A DNA stretch of 64,000 nucleotides from the NCBI GenBank assembly GCA_023390335.1, contig JAEWCZ010000013.1, positions 62,001 through 126,000 of the forward strand, read 5' to 3'. Positions 54,390-63,265 of this stretch are shown piece after piece; the stretch's first letter is position 1; each line of letters starts with the position of its first letter. This stretch comes from Bacillota bacterium (GTDB lineage: Bacteria > Bacillota > Clostridia > Acetivibrionales > DSM-1351). The translations under genes and the position numbers were made by a program. The notes beneath the pieces were generated by a model, which saw only the letters and a list, made by a program, of their open reading frames with translations, was not told where the DNA came from and ran no database searches.

Positions 54390-54611
54390 ATGGCTGAATT
54401 AAAGTTTGAAATAACCGAAAATATTGGTACATTATCAGAATCCAGCAAAGGATGGTATAAGGAATTGAATCTGGTCAGCTGGAATGATAGAGACCCAAAG
54501 TATGATATCAGGGATTGGTCTCCCGAACATGAAAAGATGGGCAAGGGTGTTACACTCACCAAGGAAGAATTGATAGAACTTAAGAAAATTTTAAACAGCT
54601 TGGACATATAG
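54390..54611 (+). CDS. YdbC/PC4-like small nucleic-acid-binding protein
   Basis: A 73-residue protein matching the YdbC family, whose structure is the PC4/Sub1 single-stranded-DNA-binding fold. GTLSESSKGWYKELNLVSWN, the conserved KYDIRDWSPEHEKMGKG and LTKEE are diagnostic. Single-stranded DNA or RNA binding is the family property; its cellular task is unclear. The ATG at 54390 starts the conserved MAE-K-F segment. A TTG at 54381 lies only two bases after GGGGAGG. A strong terminator follows. Confidence 0.85.
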   Translation: MAELKFEITENIGTLSESSKGWYKELNLVSWNDRDPKYDIRDWSPEHEKMGKGVTLTKEELIELKKILNSLDI

Positions 54612-54627
54612 TTCGGAAAACAAGGGC

Positions 54628-54675
54628 AAAAAAGCATAATAACTTTTTGCGGTATACTGGTTATTATGCTTTTTT
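54628..54675 (+). terminator. Terminator after the YdbC-like gene
   Basis: A 16-pair perfect stem including the A- and T-tracts (54628-54643 with 54660-54675) around a 16-base loop. Confidence 0.85.
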
Positions 54676-54684
54676 ATTTGCTAT

Positions 54685-54714
54685 TTTTAGCCTATAAATA
54701 TTTATAGGCTAAAA
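54685..54714. repeat. 30-base perfect palindrome
   Basis: Fifteen bases (TTTTAGCCTATAAAT) are followed directly by their exact reverse complement with no spacer. It lies ten bases after a complete terminator. It could be a second hairpin or a protein-binding site; nothing nearby decides which. Confidence 0.85.
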
Positions 54715-54797
54715 TCAAAAAAAAAGATAAAAGGCAGATAATAAATCTTAATTAAGGCATACAGGCTTAAATTTAAATACATCAAATTTATAACTTG

Positions 54798-54846
54798 TTG
54801 ACACAATATCTAGAGAATGATAGTATAATTGCACCAACATATTGTT
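54798..54846 (+). promoter_or_regulatory. nrdD promoter with likely NrdR box pair
   Basis: TTGACA (54798-54803) is followed at 17 bases by TAGTAT or at 20 bases by TATAAT. ACACAATATCTAGAGA (54801-54816) resembles the NrdR box ACACwATATnTAGTGT in its left half. AACATATTGTT (54836-54846) forms a second dyad about 32 bases centre to centre, three helical turns, as expected for paired NrdR sites. Confidence 0.55.
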
Positions 54847-55064
54847 AAGAAAGATGAATATATACATATTCAAAATTAAAATTTATTTAGATATAACCGT
54901 GTAAACAAAAGGTGTCAGAAGCTGCGGCCGTTTTGGCTTGTGGCCAGATTTTTTGTGCGATTTGAACCGCACAATTTTATTTGTGTGCATATTTTGCCTT
55001 TTTAAGGTAAAGGAAAATAAAGTATTATACTCAAAAGAAAAAATTTAGAAGGGTGGCTAGCCAC
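54847..55064 (+). other. Structured untranslated leader of nrdD
   Basis: About 215 bases without a gene. It contains a GC-rich block (54920-54947, repeated GGCC), a seven-pair hairpin TTGTGCG with CGCACAA (54953-54959 with 54968-54974) followed by TTTTATTT like a weak terminator, a CCTT/AAGG hairpin near 55000, and the perfect 12-base palindrome GTGGCTAGCCAC (55053-55064) touching the start codon. It matches no riboswitch class I recognise, including the cobalamin box. Confidence 0.5.
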
Positions 55065-57377
55065 ATGATAACCAAAATCAGAAAGCGTGACGGAAGAGAA
55101 GTACCATTTAACATTGAAAAAATTGCTAATGCTATTTTTAAGGCAGCTAGTGCTACCGGAGGTAAGGATTATAACACAGCAATGGAATTGGCAGAAAAAG
55201 TTGTTGATTTTATTGAATCAAGTCTTGACAAAAGGGTACCCAGTGTTGAAGAAATACAAGATGCAGTTGAAACAGTGTTAATTGAAACGGGCCATGCAAA
55301 AACAGCCAAGGAGTTCATTTTATACAGAGCCGACAGAACAAAGGTACGTGAAATGAACACACGCTTGATGAAGGTGTATGAGGAGCTTACCTTTAAAGAT
55401 GCAAAAGACAATGACTTAAAACGTGAAAATGCAAATATTGACAGTGATACTGCTATGGGAACGATGCTTAAATACGGTTCGGAGGGTGCAAAGCAATTTT
55501 ACGAAATGTATGTACTTAAACCTGAACATGCACAAGCTCATAACAATGCAGATATACATATACATGACTTGGACTTTTTGACATTAACTACTACTTGCTG
55601 CCAGATTGATATTCAAAAGCTGTTTAGGGGAGGTTTTAGTACAGGGCATGGATATCTTAGAGAACCAAACGATATCAGCAGCTATTCAGCTTTAGCGTGT
55701 ATTGCAATCCAGTCAAATCAAAATGATCAACATGGTGGTCAGAGTATACCGAACTTTGACTACGGAATGTCCATGGGTGTTGCAAAAACCTTTGAAAAGG
55801 GTTATAAACAGAATTTAAGAAAATCATTTGAATTGTTGATTGGAAAAGATTTTACAAATGAGATTATTGAAGCTCGTGAAGAAATATATAAAGAATACGG
55901 TATAAGGCCGGCATTAAATAGAATGGAGCCCTATATTAAAGCAGAAAAGAAAATTCTGTTGAAATATATTCCTGATGAATCCTTGCTCGAAAAGGCTCAA
56001 AGTTTTGCAGTAAAGAAAACTGAAGAGGAGACTGACAGAATCACTTATCAGGCTATGGAGGCATTTGTTCATAACCTTAACACAATGCATAGTAGAGCAG
56101 GAGCACAAACACCTTTCAGTTCTATAAACTATGGAACTGATACTTCTCCAGAAGGAAGGCTTGTGATTAAAAATCTATTATTGGCTACAGAAGAAGGCCT
56201 TGGAAATGGAGAAACTCCGATTTTTCCTATACATATATTCAAGGTAAAGGATGGAATAAACTATAAGGAAAATGACCCAAACTATGATCTTTTCAAGCTG
56301 GCCTGCCGTGTCAGTGCAAAAAGATTGTTCCCTAACTTCTCCTTTGTTGATGCTCCCTTTAACCTGAGATATTACAAGGATGGAGACCCCAATACTGAAA
56401 TTGCATATATGGGATGTAGAACAAGAGTTATCGGAAATACTTATGATCCCGACAGGGAAGTAATTTTCGGTAGAGGTAATTTGAGTTTTACCACTGTAAA
56501 TTTGCCTAGAATAGCACTTAGAAGCAATAAAAATCTTAATATTTTCTTTGATGAACTGGATAAGAAAATTGATCTGGTTATTGACCAGCTTTACGAAAGA
56601 TTTCTTATTCAAGCAAAGAAAAAGGTTAAAAATTATCCTTTTCTTATGGGACAGGGTGTATGGATTGACTCTGAAAACCTCAATTGGGATGATGAAGTCG
56701 GCGAAGTATTAAAACATGGTACACTTACCATGGGCTTTATTGGTTTGGCAGAGTGTCTTAAGGCATTAATCGGCAAGCATCACGGAGAATCTGAACAAGC
56801 TCAGAACCTCGGTCTTGAAATCGTAGGTTATATGAGAAAAAGAATGGACGAAGCAAGTGAAAAATACAATATGAATTTTTCTCTAATTGCAACTCCGGCT
56901 GAGGGTACTTCTGGCAGATTTGTAAAGCATGATAAGAATGCATTTGGCAGTATAGATGGTGTTACAGATAAAGAATATTATACAAACAGCTTCCACGTAC
57001 CTGTTTATTACAAAATTAATGCAATGGACAAGATAAAAACAGAAGCTCCTTACCATGAGTTAACTAATGGGGGACATATAACTTATGTGGAAGTTGATGG
57101 TGATCCACTGAACAATCTGGAAGCCTTTGAAAAGATAATCAGGGCAATGAAGGAGTCAGGAATAGGATACGGGTCAATAAACCATCCAGTTGACAGAGAC
57201 CCTGTATGCGGTTATACCGGAATAATAGGTGATACGTGTCCTAAGTGCGGAAGAGAAGAAGACGATGACAGGCATTTTGAAAGGATCAGACGTATTACCG
57301 GGTATCTTGTAGGGACACTTGAGCGATTTAATGATGCTAAAAAAGCCGAAGTACGTGATAGAGTCAAGCATATGTAA
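55065..57377 (+). CDS. nrdD: Anaerobic ribonucleoside-triphosphate reductase
   Basis: A 770-residue class III reductase that makes deoxynucleotides without oxygen. An ATP-cone (residues 1-95, IRKRDGREVPFNIEKIANAI) senses ATP/dATP. The barrel follows. Near the C-terminus are Cys residues CGYTG and CPKCG for a zinc site, and the glycyl radical is in RRITGYLVGTLERFN. The first member of the usual two Cys pairs appears as Asp-Pro-Val-Cys, so only three Cys are obvious there. The ATG at 55065 is preferred to a GTG at 55053 that would translate the palindrome. GGGTGG is about nine bases upstream. Activated by NrdG. Confidence 0.95.
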   Translation: MITKIRKRDGREVPFNIEKIANAIFKAASATGGKDYNTAMELAEKVVDFIESSLDKRVPSVEEIQDAVETVLIETGHAKTAKEFILYRADRTKVREMNTRLMKVYEELTFKDAKDNDLKRENANIDSDTAMGTMLKYGSEGAKQFYEMYVLKPEHAQAHNNADIHIHDLDFLTLTTTCCQIDIQKLFRGGFSTGHGYLREPNDISSYSALACIAIQSNQNDQHGGQSIPNFDYGMSMGVAKTFEKGYKQNLRKSFELLIGKDFTNEIIEAREEIYKEYGIRPALNRMEPYIKAEKKILLKYIPDESLLEKAQSFAVKKTEEETDRITYQAMEAFVHNLNTMHSRAGAQTPFSSINYGTDTSPEGRLVIKNLLLATEEGLGNGETPIFPIHIFKVKDGINYKENDPNYDLFKLACRVSAKRLFPNFSFVDAPFNLRYYKDGDPNTEIAYMGCRTRVIGNTYDPDREVIFGRGNLSFTTVNLPRIALRSNKNLNIFFDELDKKIDLVIDQLYERFLIQAKKKVKNYPFLMGQGVWIDSENLNWDDEVGEVLKHGTLTMGFIGLAECLKALIGKHHGESEQAQNLGLEIVGYMRKRMDEASEKYNMNFSLIATPAEGTSGRFVKHDKNAFGSIDGVTDKEYYTNSFHVPVYYKINAMDKIKTEAPYHELTNGGHITYVEVDGDPLNNLEAFEKIIRAMKESGIGYGSINHPVDRDPVCGYTGIIGDTCPKCGREEDDDRHFERIRRITGYLVGTLERFNDAKKAEVRDRVKHM

Positions 57378-57398
57378 TTAATTATATAACAGTATAAA

Positions 57399-57428
57399 AT
57401 ATGCCAAATGCCAAATCATTTGGCATAT
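57399..57428 (+). other. Intercistronic hairpin between nrdD and nrdG
   Basis: A 12-pair perfect stem (57399-57410 with 57417-57428) and six-base loop, followed by TTATTG. It is terminator-like and would allow less nrdG than nrdD, which fits an activase needed in small amounts. Confidence 0.65.
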
Positions 57429-57445
57429 TTATTGTGGTGATAAAT

Positions 57446-57955
57446 ATGAACAAACAGATAAGAATATCAGGAATAATCAATGAATCTATAGTTGACGGCC
57501 CAGGGATACGATTGGTAGTCTTTGCACAGGGATGCAGGCATAATTGTAAAGGCTGTCACAATCCGCATACTCATTCCTTTGATGGCGGTGAACTCATTGA
57601 GATTGAAGCAATAGTTGATAAAGTACGTAAAAATCCACTCTTGGACGGAGTCACATTCAGCGGGGGAGAACCCTTTGAGCAAGCAGAGGTTTTCGCCGTA
57701 CTTGCCAAGCGAGTCAATGAACTTGGGCTTAATGTTATGATTTATTCCGGGTATACATTTGAACAGCTGATTGAACATTCAAAAGTTCGAAAAGGCTGGT
57801 TGGAGCTTCTTAATAATACTAAAATTCTGGTTGACGGACCTTTTATACAAGAACAGAAGGATCTCCTTCTTAAATTCAGGGGTTCAGCAAACCAGCGTAT
57901 AATTGATGTTGAAAATAGTCTGGCAAGTGGTAATATAGTAGATATGCATTTATAA
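57446..57955 (+). CDS. nrdG: Anaerobic ribonucleotide reductase activating protein
   Basis: A 169-residue radical SAM activase that places the glycyl radical on NrdD. Its cluster motif is CRHNCKGC at residues 30-37. GISNESIVDGPGIR-like sequence (IINESIVDGPGIR) opens the protein, and TFSGGEPFEQAE carries the SAM-binding GGE. The ATG at 57446 (GGTGAT upstream) is chosen. The open frame before it runs through the intercistronic hairpin. Confidence 0.95.
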   Translation: MNKQIRISGIINESIVDGPGIRLVVFAQGCRHNCKGCHNPHTHSFDGGELIEIEAIVDKVRKNPLLDGVTFSGGEPFEQAEVFAVLAKRVNELGLNVMIYSGYTFEQLIEHSKVRKGWLELLNNTKILVDGPFIQEQKDLLLKFRGSANQRIIDVENSLASGNIVDMHL

Positions 57956-58012
57956 AGATAACAAACGGCGGCATTGAGAGGTTTATTTTTGCTTACCGGG
58001 AATGGAGTTAAA

Positions 58013-59899
58013 ATGGTTAAATTATTTGCAGCTAAATCCCGAAAGAGGATTGAATTGGGATACATTTGGACCGTCATATTAATAGCTGTTTATACTGTAT
58101 TTTTAACAATAACAGGCTTTCTACTTCAGCCAAATGCTTTTCATACTATAATAGTTAATGTATTCAAGCACCCTTCGTTATTTATACTTAATGGCTTTCC
58201 TGTTTTTGCCGGTATATTGTTTTTTTACTTGGTATTTAATAATGTTTTTTTCTCAGTAGCACTGGTTTCAACTGTGTTCCACGTTGCATCCCTTATAAAC
58301 CGCTTCAAGATTATTTTCAGAGACGATCCTTTTGTACCTCAGGATGTGTTCCTTGGTGCTGAGGCGGCAAATATTATGTCAGGTACAAAGATGAAGCTGG
58401 ATTTTACATTAATCACACTTGTTCTGATTTTTTCTTTGGCCATGCTTGTTTTAGGAATATTTATAAAGTTTAAAAAAGTGAGAGTACCAGTCAAAATAGT
58501 AGGATGTGTTGCTATAGTAGGTATGGCACTTTTATCAAATACCTTTGTGTACAGTTCCAGAGAAATATACGATAGGATGCCATCAAAGTCAAAAGCATAT
58601 GTAGCAGGGGTATTTAATGATGTTGGTTTCAATTACTGCTTTTTGTATAATATGAGTGCATACAATTTGGAAGTGCCTGATAACTACAGTAAGTCAGCTG
58701 CAGAAAAGCTAGTTAAGAAATATACAAAAAGTAAAGCTGACCCAAAAGTCAGGGCAAATGTAATAATTGTTATGAACGAAGCTTTTTCAGACATAAGCCT
58801 TGATAAAGCGTTCAAATTTAGCAACGAGGATGATCCTCTCAAAAATTTTAAGGTCATTGAAAAGGAAAAGGATTCGATATCGGGGCATATGGTAGTACCC
58901 AATTTCGGAGGTGGAACAGCAAATACAGAATTTGATGTAATGACGGGAATGCAGACATTAAATCTGAATACGGTACCTACTTCGTCTTTCAGGCTTATTC
59001 ACAGAAATATAAAATCCATTGCCGGAGTATTTGGCAATGATTCATATAAGAAGTATTTTATGCATCCGGGTGACAGCTGGTTCTATAACAGGGCAAACGT
59101 GTACAGATTCCTCGGCGTAGAAGACCAGACATATATAGATCAATTCAAAAAGCCGGAAGACTTGAAGGGGTTTTTGATATCAGATAAAGCAGCAGGCGAA
59201 AAGATAATCAATCTGTACGAAAAAAATACGGATTCGGGCAAACAACCGGTATTTAATTACAATGTAACTATCCAGAATCACATGCCGTATACGTCCAGTA
59301 AGTACAGTGGTTTGAAGGTTGAAGCAGTACCAACAGACAAAAAGCTATCATCTCAGGCTAAGACTCTATTATCAAATTATTTTGAGGGAGTAAGGGATAC
59401 GGACAAGCTGCTTAAAACCCTCACCGATTACTTTAGAGAAAGGCAGGAGCCTGTTATCCTTGTGTTTTTCGGGGATCACAAGCCTTCTTTGGGCGACAGT
59501 TACCTTGCCTACAGGGAAGCAGGTATCGAAATAAACGAAAACGGAACAATTGAACAGGCCATGAAGAGCCGTGAAGTGCCATATATTATTTGGGCAAATA
59601 ACAGTGCGGGTAATAGTCTGGATTTTGAAACTTCTGCTCTAAACCTTGGCTTGCCCGAGGATAAAACCATTAGTGCAAATTATCTCGGAGCAATTATTCT
59701 GCAATTACTAGGTTATGAGGGGTATGATCCTTATTTTGATTTTCTTAATGAGTTAAGAAAGGAGCTTCCGGTTATAACAAGATACAATTTCAAAACAGAG
59801 AACGGCTATACTGATAAGCTCACAGAAAAACAGCGGGCTATGGTGCAAGACCTCAGAATATGGCAGTATTACAGAATGACCAGCGATAAGGTAAATTAA
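58013..59899 (+). CDS. LtaS-like membrane phosphoglycerol transferase/sulfatase-family protein
   Basis: A 628-residue protein with five N-terminal membrane helices (about residues 15-190) and a large extracellular sulfatase-fold domain (about 240-600). Metal and nucleophile regions are NVIIVMNEAFSDI (first Glu), GGGTANTEFDVMTG (nucleophile Thr), and FFGDHKPSLGD (Asp-His). This is the layout of lipoteichoic acid synthase, which transfers glycerol phosphate from phosphatidylglycerol, though the HPGDSWFYNR region resembles broader LtaS-like enzymes of clostridia. The ATG with GGAG upstream is chosen over TTG at 57974. A terminator follows. Confidence 0.88.
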   Translation: MVKLFAAKSRKRIELGYIWTVILIAVYTVFLTITGFLLQPNAFHTIIVNVFKHPSLFILNGFPVFAGILFFYLVFNNVFFSVALVSTVFHVASLINRFKIIFRDDPFVPQDVFLGAEAANIMSGTKMKLDFTLITLVLIFSLAMLVLGIFIKFKKVRVPVKIVGCVAIVGMALLSNTFVYSSREIYDRMPSKSKAYVAGVFNDVGFNYCFLYNMSAYNLEVPDNYSKSAAEKLVKKYTKSKADPKVRANVIIVMNEAFSDISLDKAFKFSNEDDPLKNFKVIEKEKDSISGHMVVPNFGGGTANTEFDVMTGMQTLNLNTVPTSSFRLIHRNIKSIAGVFGNDSYKKYFMHPGDSWFYNRANVYRFLGVEDQTYIDQFKKPEDLKGFLISDKAAGEKIINLYEKNTDSGKQPVFNYNVTIQNHMPYTSSKYSGLKVEAVPTDKKLSSQAKTLLSNYFEGVRDTDKLLKTLTDYFRERQEPVILVFFGDHKPSLGDSYLAYREAGIEINENGTIEQAMKSREVPYIIWANNSAGNSLDFETSALNLGLPEDKTISANYLGAIILQLLGYEGYDPYFDFLNELRKELPVITRYNFKTENGYTDKLTEKQRAMVQDLRIWQYYRMTSDKVN

Positions 59900-59925
59900 G
59901 ATAAATAATCTTATTATAAATAAAA

Positions 59926-59965
59926 GAAGCAAAATGAACATAATGGTTCATTTTGCTTATTTTTG
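59926..59965 (+). terminator. Terminator after the LtaS-like gene
   Basis: A 13-pair perfect stem (59927-59939 with 59946-59958), six-base loop, followed by ATTTTTG. Confidence 0.85.
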
Positions 59966-60148
59966 TCTATAACAAAAACCTCCGATGTTAAAATAGTTAA
60001 TGTTATCTATTAGAATGACGATATATTATTTGAATTGGTATTTAATGGAACAGAATAAAATATTTGGACAATAAAAAATGCTATACCTAATAAAGTGGTA
60101 TAACACGAAACAATCAAAAATTATTTGAAAATTAGGAGGTAAATATTT

Positions 60149-61051
60149 ATGAAAGTAGCAGTAAAAAAGGTATCCATAGTAATATTAGCTTTGATATGTA
60201 TCTTAGGGTTAATTCCACAAATGCAGGCGTCTGCAGTTACAAATATTACCGACAATTATACACAGACAACAGCCTATAATTATGGTACATGGAATTCGAT
60301 TAATTCATCAGGATCAGCGATAATGGCAAATGATGCTGGGGAGTCTTGGTTTAAGTTTACATTAGCAGCCAATGAGCATATTTATATTAGAGTATCATCA
60401 GATAGTTCATATGAAGGAATGAGTGTCCAAATTAAAGATGGAAGTGGTACAAATGTTGGAAGCAGTCAGAGTAATCCCAATGACATTATTGATACAACTG
60501 GTGTAACACCTGCATTATACATAGACGTTGATAACGATACATCGTTGACAAAAACTTTCTATGCAGTAGTGAGTCGAGGAGATATCTATGATTCTGCGAT
60601 GTACTTTTCACTAACGGCATATAATAGAATAAGGACTGGATCAGGTACTTTTACTTTTACAGGAACTGCATCTAATCCAGGTAATTCTTCATTAAGCTCA
60701 AACGGCGTAGATTCTTCTATTCTGAATATAAATTTGTCTAGTAACACAGCTATTCCTAATAATGCGATTGTTACAAGTGTAAGTACATCAGGTACACAGT
60801 CGCCTAACCAAGGAAATGTACACCACATAATTAGACCTTACAGTGTTAATACATGGTATACATCGACTGTATCAAGTGCTACTAGCGGTTCATATTCAAT
60901 TTCATTAGCTAATAATTTACAAGCAAAACAAATTTGGTATTTTAAATATAATGTAATGTCTACTGCTAAATCAACAATGTCATCGGTAAAGATAACATTA
61001 AGATGGCAATATGATTTACATGATACAAATTATCAAATATTTATAAATTAA
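60149..61051 (+). CDS. Secreted protein of unknown function
   Basis: A 300-residue protein with a clear signal peptide (residues 1-28, VKKVSIVILALICILG then a cut near MQASA). The N-terminal half (ESWFKFTLAANEHIYIRVSS, VQIKDGSG) resembles the pre-peptidase-like beta-sandwich used by secreted enzymes as a binding module, but only loosely. The C-terminal half is Ser/Thr/Asn-rich with alternating residues expected for beta-structure. No catalytic motif, dockerin or wall anchor is visible. Ribosome site TAGGAGG. It lies 19 bases before the next unknown gene and probably forms a unit with it. I recognise no function. Confidence 0.75.
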   Translation: MKVAVKKVSIVILALICILGLIPQMQASAVTNITDNYTQTTAYNYGTWNSINSSGSAIMANDAGESWFKFTLAANEHIYIRVSSDSSYEGMSVQIKDGSGTNVGSSQSNPNDIIDTTGVTPALYIDVDNDTSLTKTFYAVVSRGDIYDSAMYFSLTAYNRIRTGSGTFTFTGTASNPGNSSLSSNGVDSSILNINLSSNTAIPNNAIVTSVSTSGTQSPNQGNVHHIIRPYSVNTWYTSTVSSATSGSYSISLANNLQAKQIWYFKYNVMSTAKSTMSSVKITLRWQYDLHDTNYQIFIN

Positions 61052-61070
61052 ATATTAGAGGTGATTAAGT

Positions 61071-62060
61071 ATGGACATTAATACTAAATATTTTAACTAT
61101 TATAATATAAAAGGAAGATATACAGAGGAAACACAACAAACTCCTGAATGGAAGAAGAAGTATGAAATTACTACCGATAAAATTAAAAGTAACAATTACA
61201 GTAAGAATAGCGATGCCTACAAAGCATATTGTCAATTAGAAGAAACCTATTATTCTTCTTCTGTTTTAAATAGGTCAAATTTTAGCAACGCCGATGAGCT
61301 GAGTAATGCATTAGGGAAAAAATATCTTTTTGGTTCTACGTATAGCGGCTATAATTATTCACAAAGACGTGCTATGTATGAAAATGAATTAGAAATGACG
61401 TTGTATGGATGTTTATCTGGGGGCGGAAATTTAAATGACCCACGTTTATCGGGGGATGTATGTGATCCGACAGAGGGCGAAAAAATGGATTACAACCGTC
61501 AGATGGTAAATTCACAGTTCCAGAATATACTTTCCAAGATGGGCATAAACTCTGACGCATTAGATAATATTACACTTACAATCGAACCATTTAATTATCA
61601 ACTAAAGGTATTCGGAATAGAAAATGAAGAGCTTGTACAACAACTGGAAGAGGCTCTTAATAAGGATAACAATTCTAATCAGCTATTTTTTTATATACTG
61701 CATAATAGCTCAAAAAATATATCTGATGATGTAAGAACAAAGTATCGGGCACTAAAAGATTTTCAGAATGTAACTGGATTGGATTTAAGATCTTTTGAAC
61801 AGATAAAAGATGTTTTTATCAATAAGGAAGGTAAAAATGCTTTGGACATATACAAAGAAGCTCTTAAGACTTCTACCTCGGTACCAACTGAATTTAAAAG
61901 TAATGCTTATTCGTATTTTAAGGGCTTGCTAGAAAATTTATCAAAGATGAAATTCTCAGAAATTTCGGATTTGGATTTGAGTATTGAATATAAAAATGGA
62001 AGGCTATATGAAGTTTCAAATGAAAATGTTCAGATGGATAGATTTAACGTAACAATATAA
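61071..62060 (+). CDS. Unknown protein, DUF4885-like
   Basis: A 329-residue protein without signal peptide or membrane segment. The segment ILSKMGINSDALDNITLTIEP followed by YQLKVFGIENEELVQQLEEALN resembles, from memory, the core of DUF4885 proteins of Bacillus and Clostridium, whose function is unknown. The N-terminus is Tyr/Lys/Asn-rich and polar. Ribosome site AGAGGTG seven bases before the ATG. It is coupled to the secreted protein upstream. The 3' flank is a truncated reductase fragment, so this gene pair may have been inserted there. Confidence 0.65.
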   Translation: MDINTKYFNYYNIKGRYTEETQQTPEWKKKYEITTDKIKSNNYSKNSDAYKAYCQLEETYYSSSVLNRSNFSNADELSNALGKKYLFGSTYSGYNYSQRRAMYENELEMTLYGCLSGGGNLNDPRLSGDVCDPTEGEKMDYNRQMVNSQFQNILSKMGINSDALDNITLTIEPFNYQLKVFGIENEELVQQLEEALNKDNNSNQLFFYILHNSSKNISDDVRTKYRALKDFQNVTGLDLRSFEQIKDVFINKEGKNALDIYKEALKTSTSVPTEFKSNAYSYFKGLLENLSKMKFSEISDLDLSIEYKNGRLYEVSNENVQMDRFNVTI

Positions 62061-62069
62061 TTAAATTAA

Positions 62070-62195
62070 CAAAAAGTTAAACCAAGTGCATGTATAAATT
62101 GTGGTTATTGTGAAGAACGGTGTCCTCAAAAGCTACATATTCAGGAAGATATAAAGAAAGTAGTTAAATTACTAGATAAAAAGAGTTGTGATAAT
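62070..62195 (+). pseudogene. Remnant of a ferredoxin-tailed aldo/keto reductase
   Basis: After an in-frame stop at 62067-62069 the frame reads KPSACINCGYCEERCPQKLH, the C-terminal cluster motif and tail of an aldo/keto reductase like the one at 42440. The barrel of about 300 residues is absent and no start codon is present. The frame then runs without a stop into the acetyltransferase start at 62196. Confidence 0.7.
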
Positions 62196-62697
62196 ATGGA
62201 CTTCAAGCTTCGTAAATGGACTTTAGATGATATAGAAAATTTTTATATAAATGTTAATAATAAAGAAATTACAGATAATCTAAGTGATGTATCCTTTTCC
62301 ATATGATTACCAAAATGCAAGAAATAGTGTTTCTTTCTTTGCAAATGCAGATGAATCTCAAATATTAGTAAGAGCTATAGATATTAATGGTAAAGCAGTA
62401 GGTACAATTGGTTTAACTATCAATAGCGGAGTATATAGAAAAAGTGGAGATATCGGTTATTGGATTGGCAAAGAATATTGGTCTAAAGGGATAATGACAC
62501 AAGCTGTAAACCAAATTTGTGAAACAGTTTTTGATACTTATGACATTATTCGTATATCGGCAGAAGTTTTATCACATAATACCGGTTCTATAAGAGTTCT
62601 AGAAAAAGTGGGATTTAAACTGGAAGGGATGAAAAAAAAGAACTTTTATAAAAACGGGATATTATATGACTCCTACATGTATGCATTAATAAGATAA
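62196..62697 (+). pseudogene. GNAT acetyltransferase with a frameshift
   Basis: Two frames together spell a RimJ-like GNAT N-acetyltransferase of about 167 residues. The first part (62196 to about 62289) reads MDFKLRKWTLDDIENFY and ends NLSDV. The rest, one frame over, continues YPFPYDYQNARN, then IGYWIGKEYWSKGIMTQAV (the acetyl-CoA loop) and SIRVLEKVGFKLEG, ending at 62697. A single missing base near 62289-62292 would join them; as read, the first frame stops at 62304. Either the gene is broken or the base call is wrong. Its start ribosome site is weak (AAGAG). Confidence 0.75.
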
Positions 62698-62730
62698 CTT
62701 GCGGAAGCCAACTGAAGTATATATTTAATA

Positions 62731-62841
62731 ATGATTTTGTTGCAAAAAAGATATTCAAAATTAATTGCCACAGAATTTTTGGCAGTGTATTGTGATATAA
62801 AGATTGAAGACATAACGGATTTGCCGAAAATTGTAAAGTAG
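62731..62841 (+). other. Short open frame, possible gene fragment
   Basis: A 36-codon frame (MILLQKRYSKL ... DITDLPKIVK) reads like the C-terminal end of a protein, with no ribosome site before it. It may be another remnant in this decayed stretch. The evidence is weak. Confidence 0.25.
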
Positions 62842-62853
62842 GATGATATGGGT

Positions 62854-62896
62854 AATCCCACTTTTGCTATGGATTGAGCAGGAGTGGGGTTTTAGT
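62854..62896 (+). terminator. Terminator-like hairpin
   Basis: A 15-pair stem rich in G-U pairs (62854-62868 with 62877-62891), followed by TTTAGTTTTG. Confidence 0.55.
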
Positions 62897-63265
62897 TTTG
62901 CACCTCAATCAATATTGGAAATAGCAATTTATTTTAAAAGTAATTGTGTTAGTTATAAAGGAAATCTAAAATAGAATTTAAAGAAACTTATGTAAAATTT
63001 AATATTTTATGTAAATAATAGATAAATGCGGTTTTAGAGTGCTTATTTTATTCTAATAAGGTCAGATAGTATGATTTTTGAAATGAGCATCCAATTACTT
63101 TGTGATAATATAATATGAAAAAGTGGTAAAATTGGATATTTTTATATAAAGAAAAGGACTTGCGTTTGGCTTTGCGGAAATACATGAGAAGATCTTTGAA
63201 GCAGTCTCTGAAGAGCTCTAGGAGTAATTGCTTAAAGATATATTATATAGTTTTGATATTAAATG
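62897..63265. other. AT-rich stretch without a supported gene
   Basis: No gene is seen. A 23-codon fragment at about 63151-63219 (ending IHEKIFEAVSEEL then stop) looks protein-like but has no start. TTGATA at 63253 with TATAGC 18 bases on is a poor promoter candidate for the downstream S-layer gene. Confidence 0.5.

Noticed and set aside
53963..54637. A 224-codon minus-strand frame across the ROK kinase and YdbC-like genes.
   Set aside because: Both plus-strand genes have family motifs and ribosome sites; the antisense product has none.
54900..54980. A cobalamin riboswitch in the nrdD leader, because of the GGCC-rich block.
   Set aside because: No B12 box and no GCCACTG-type core was found.
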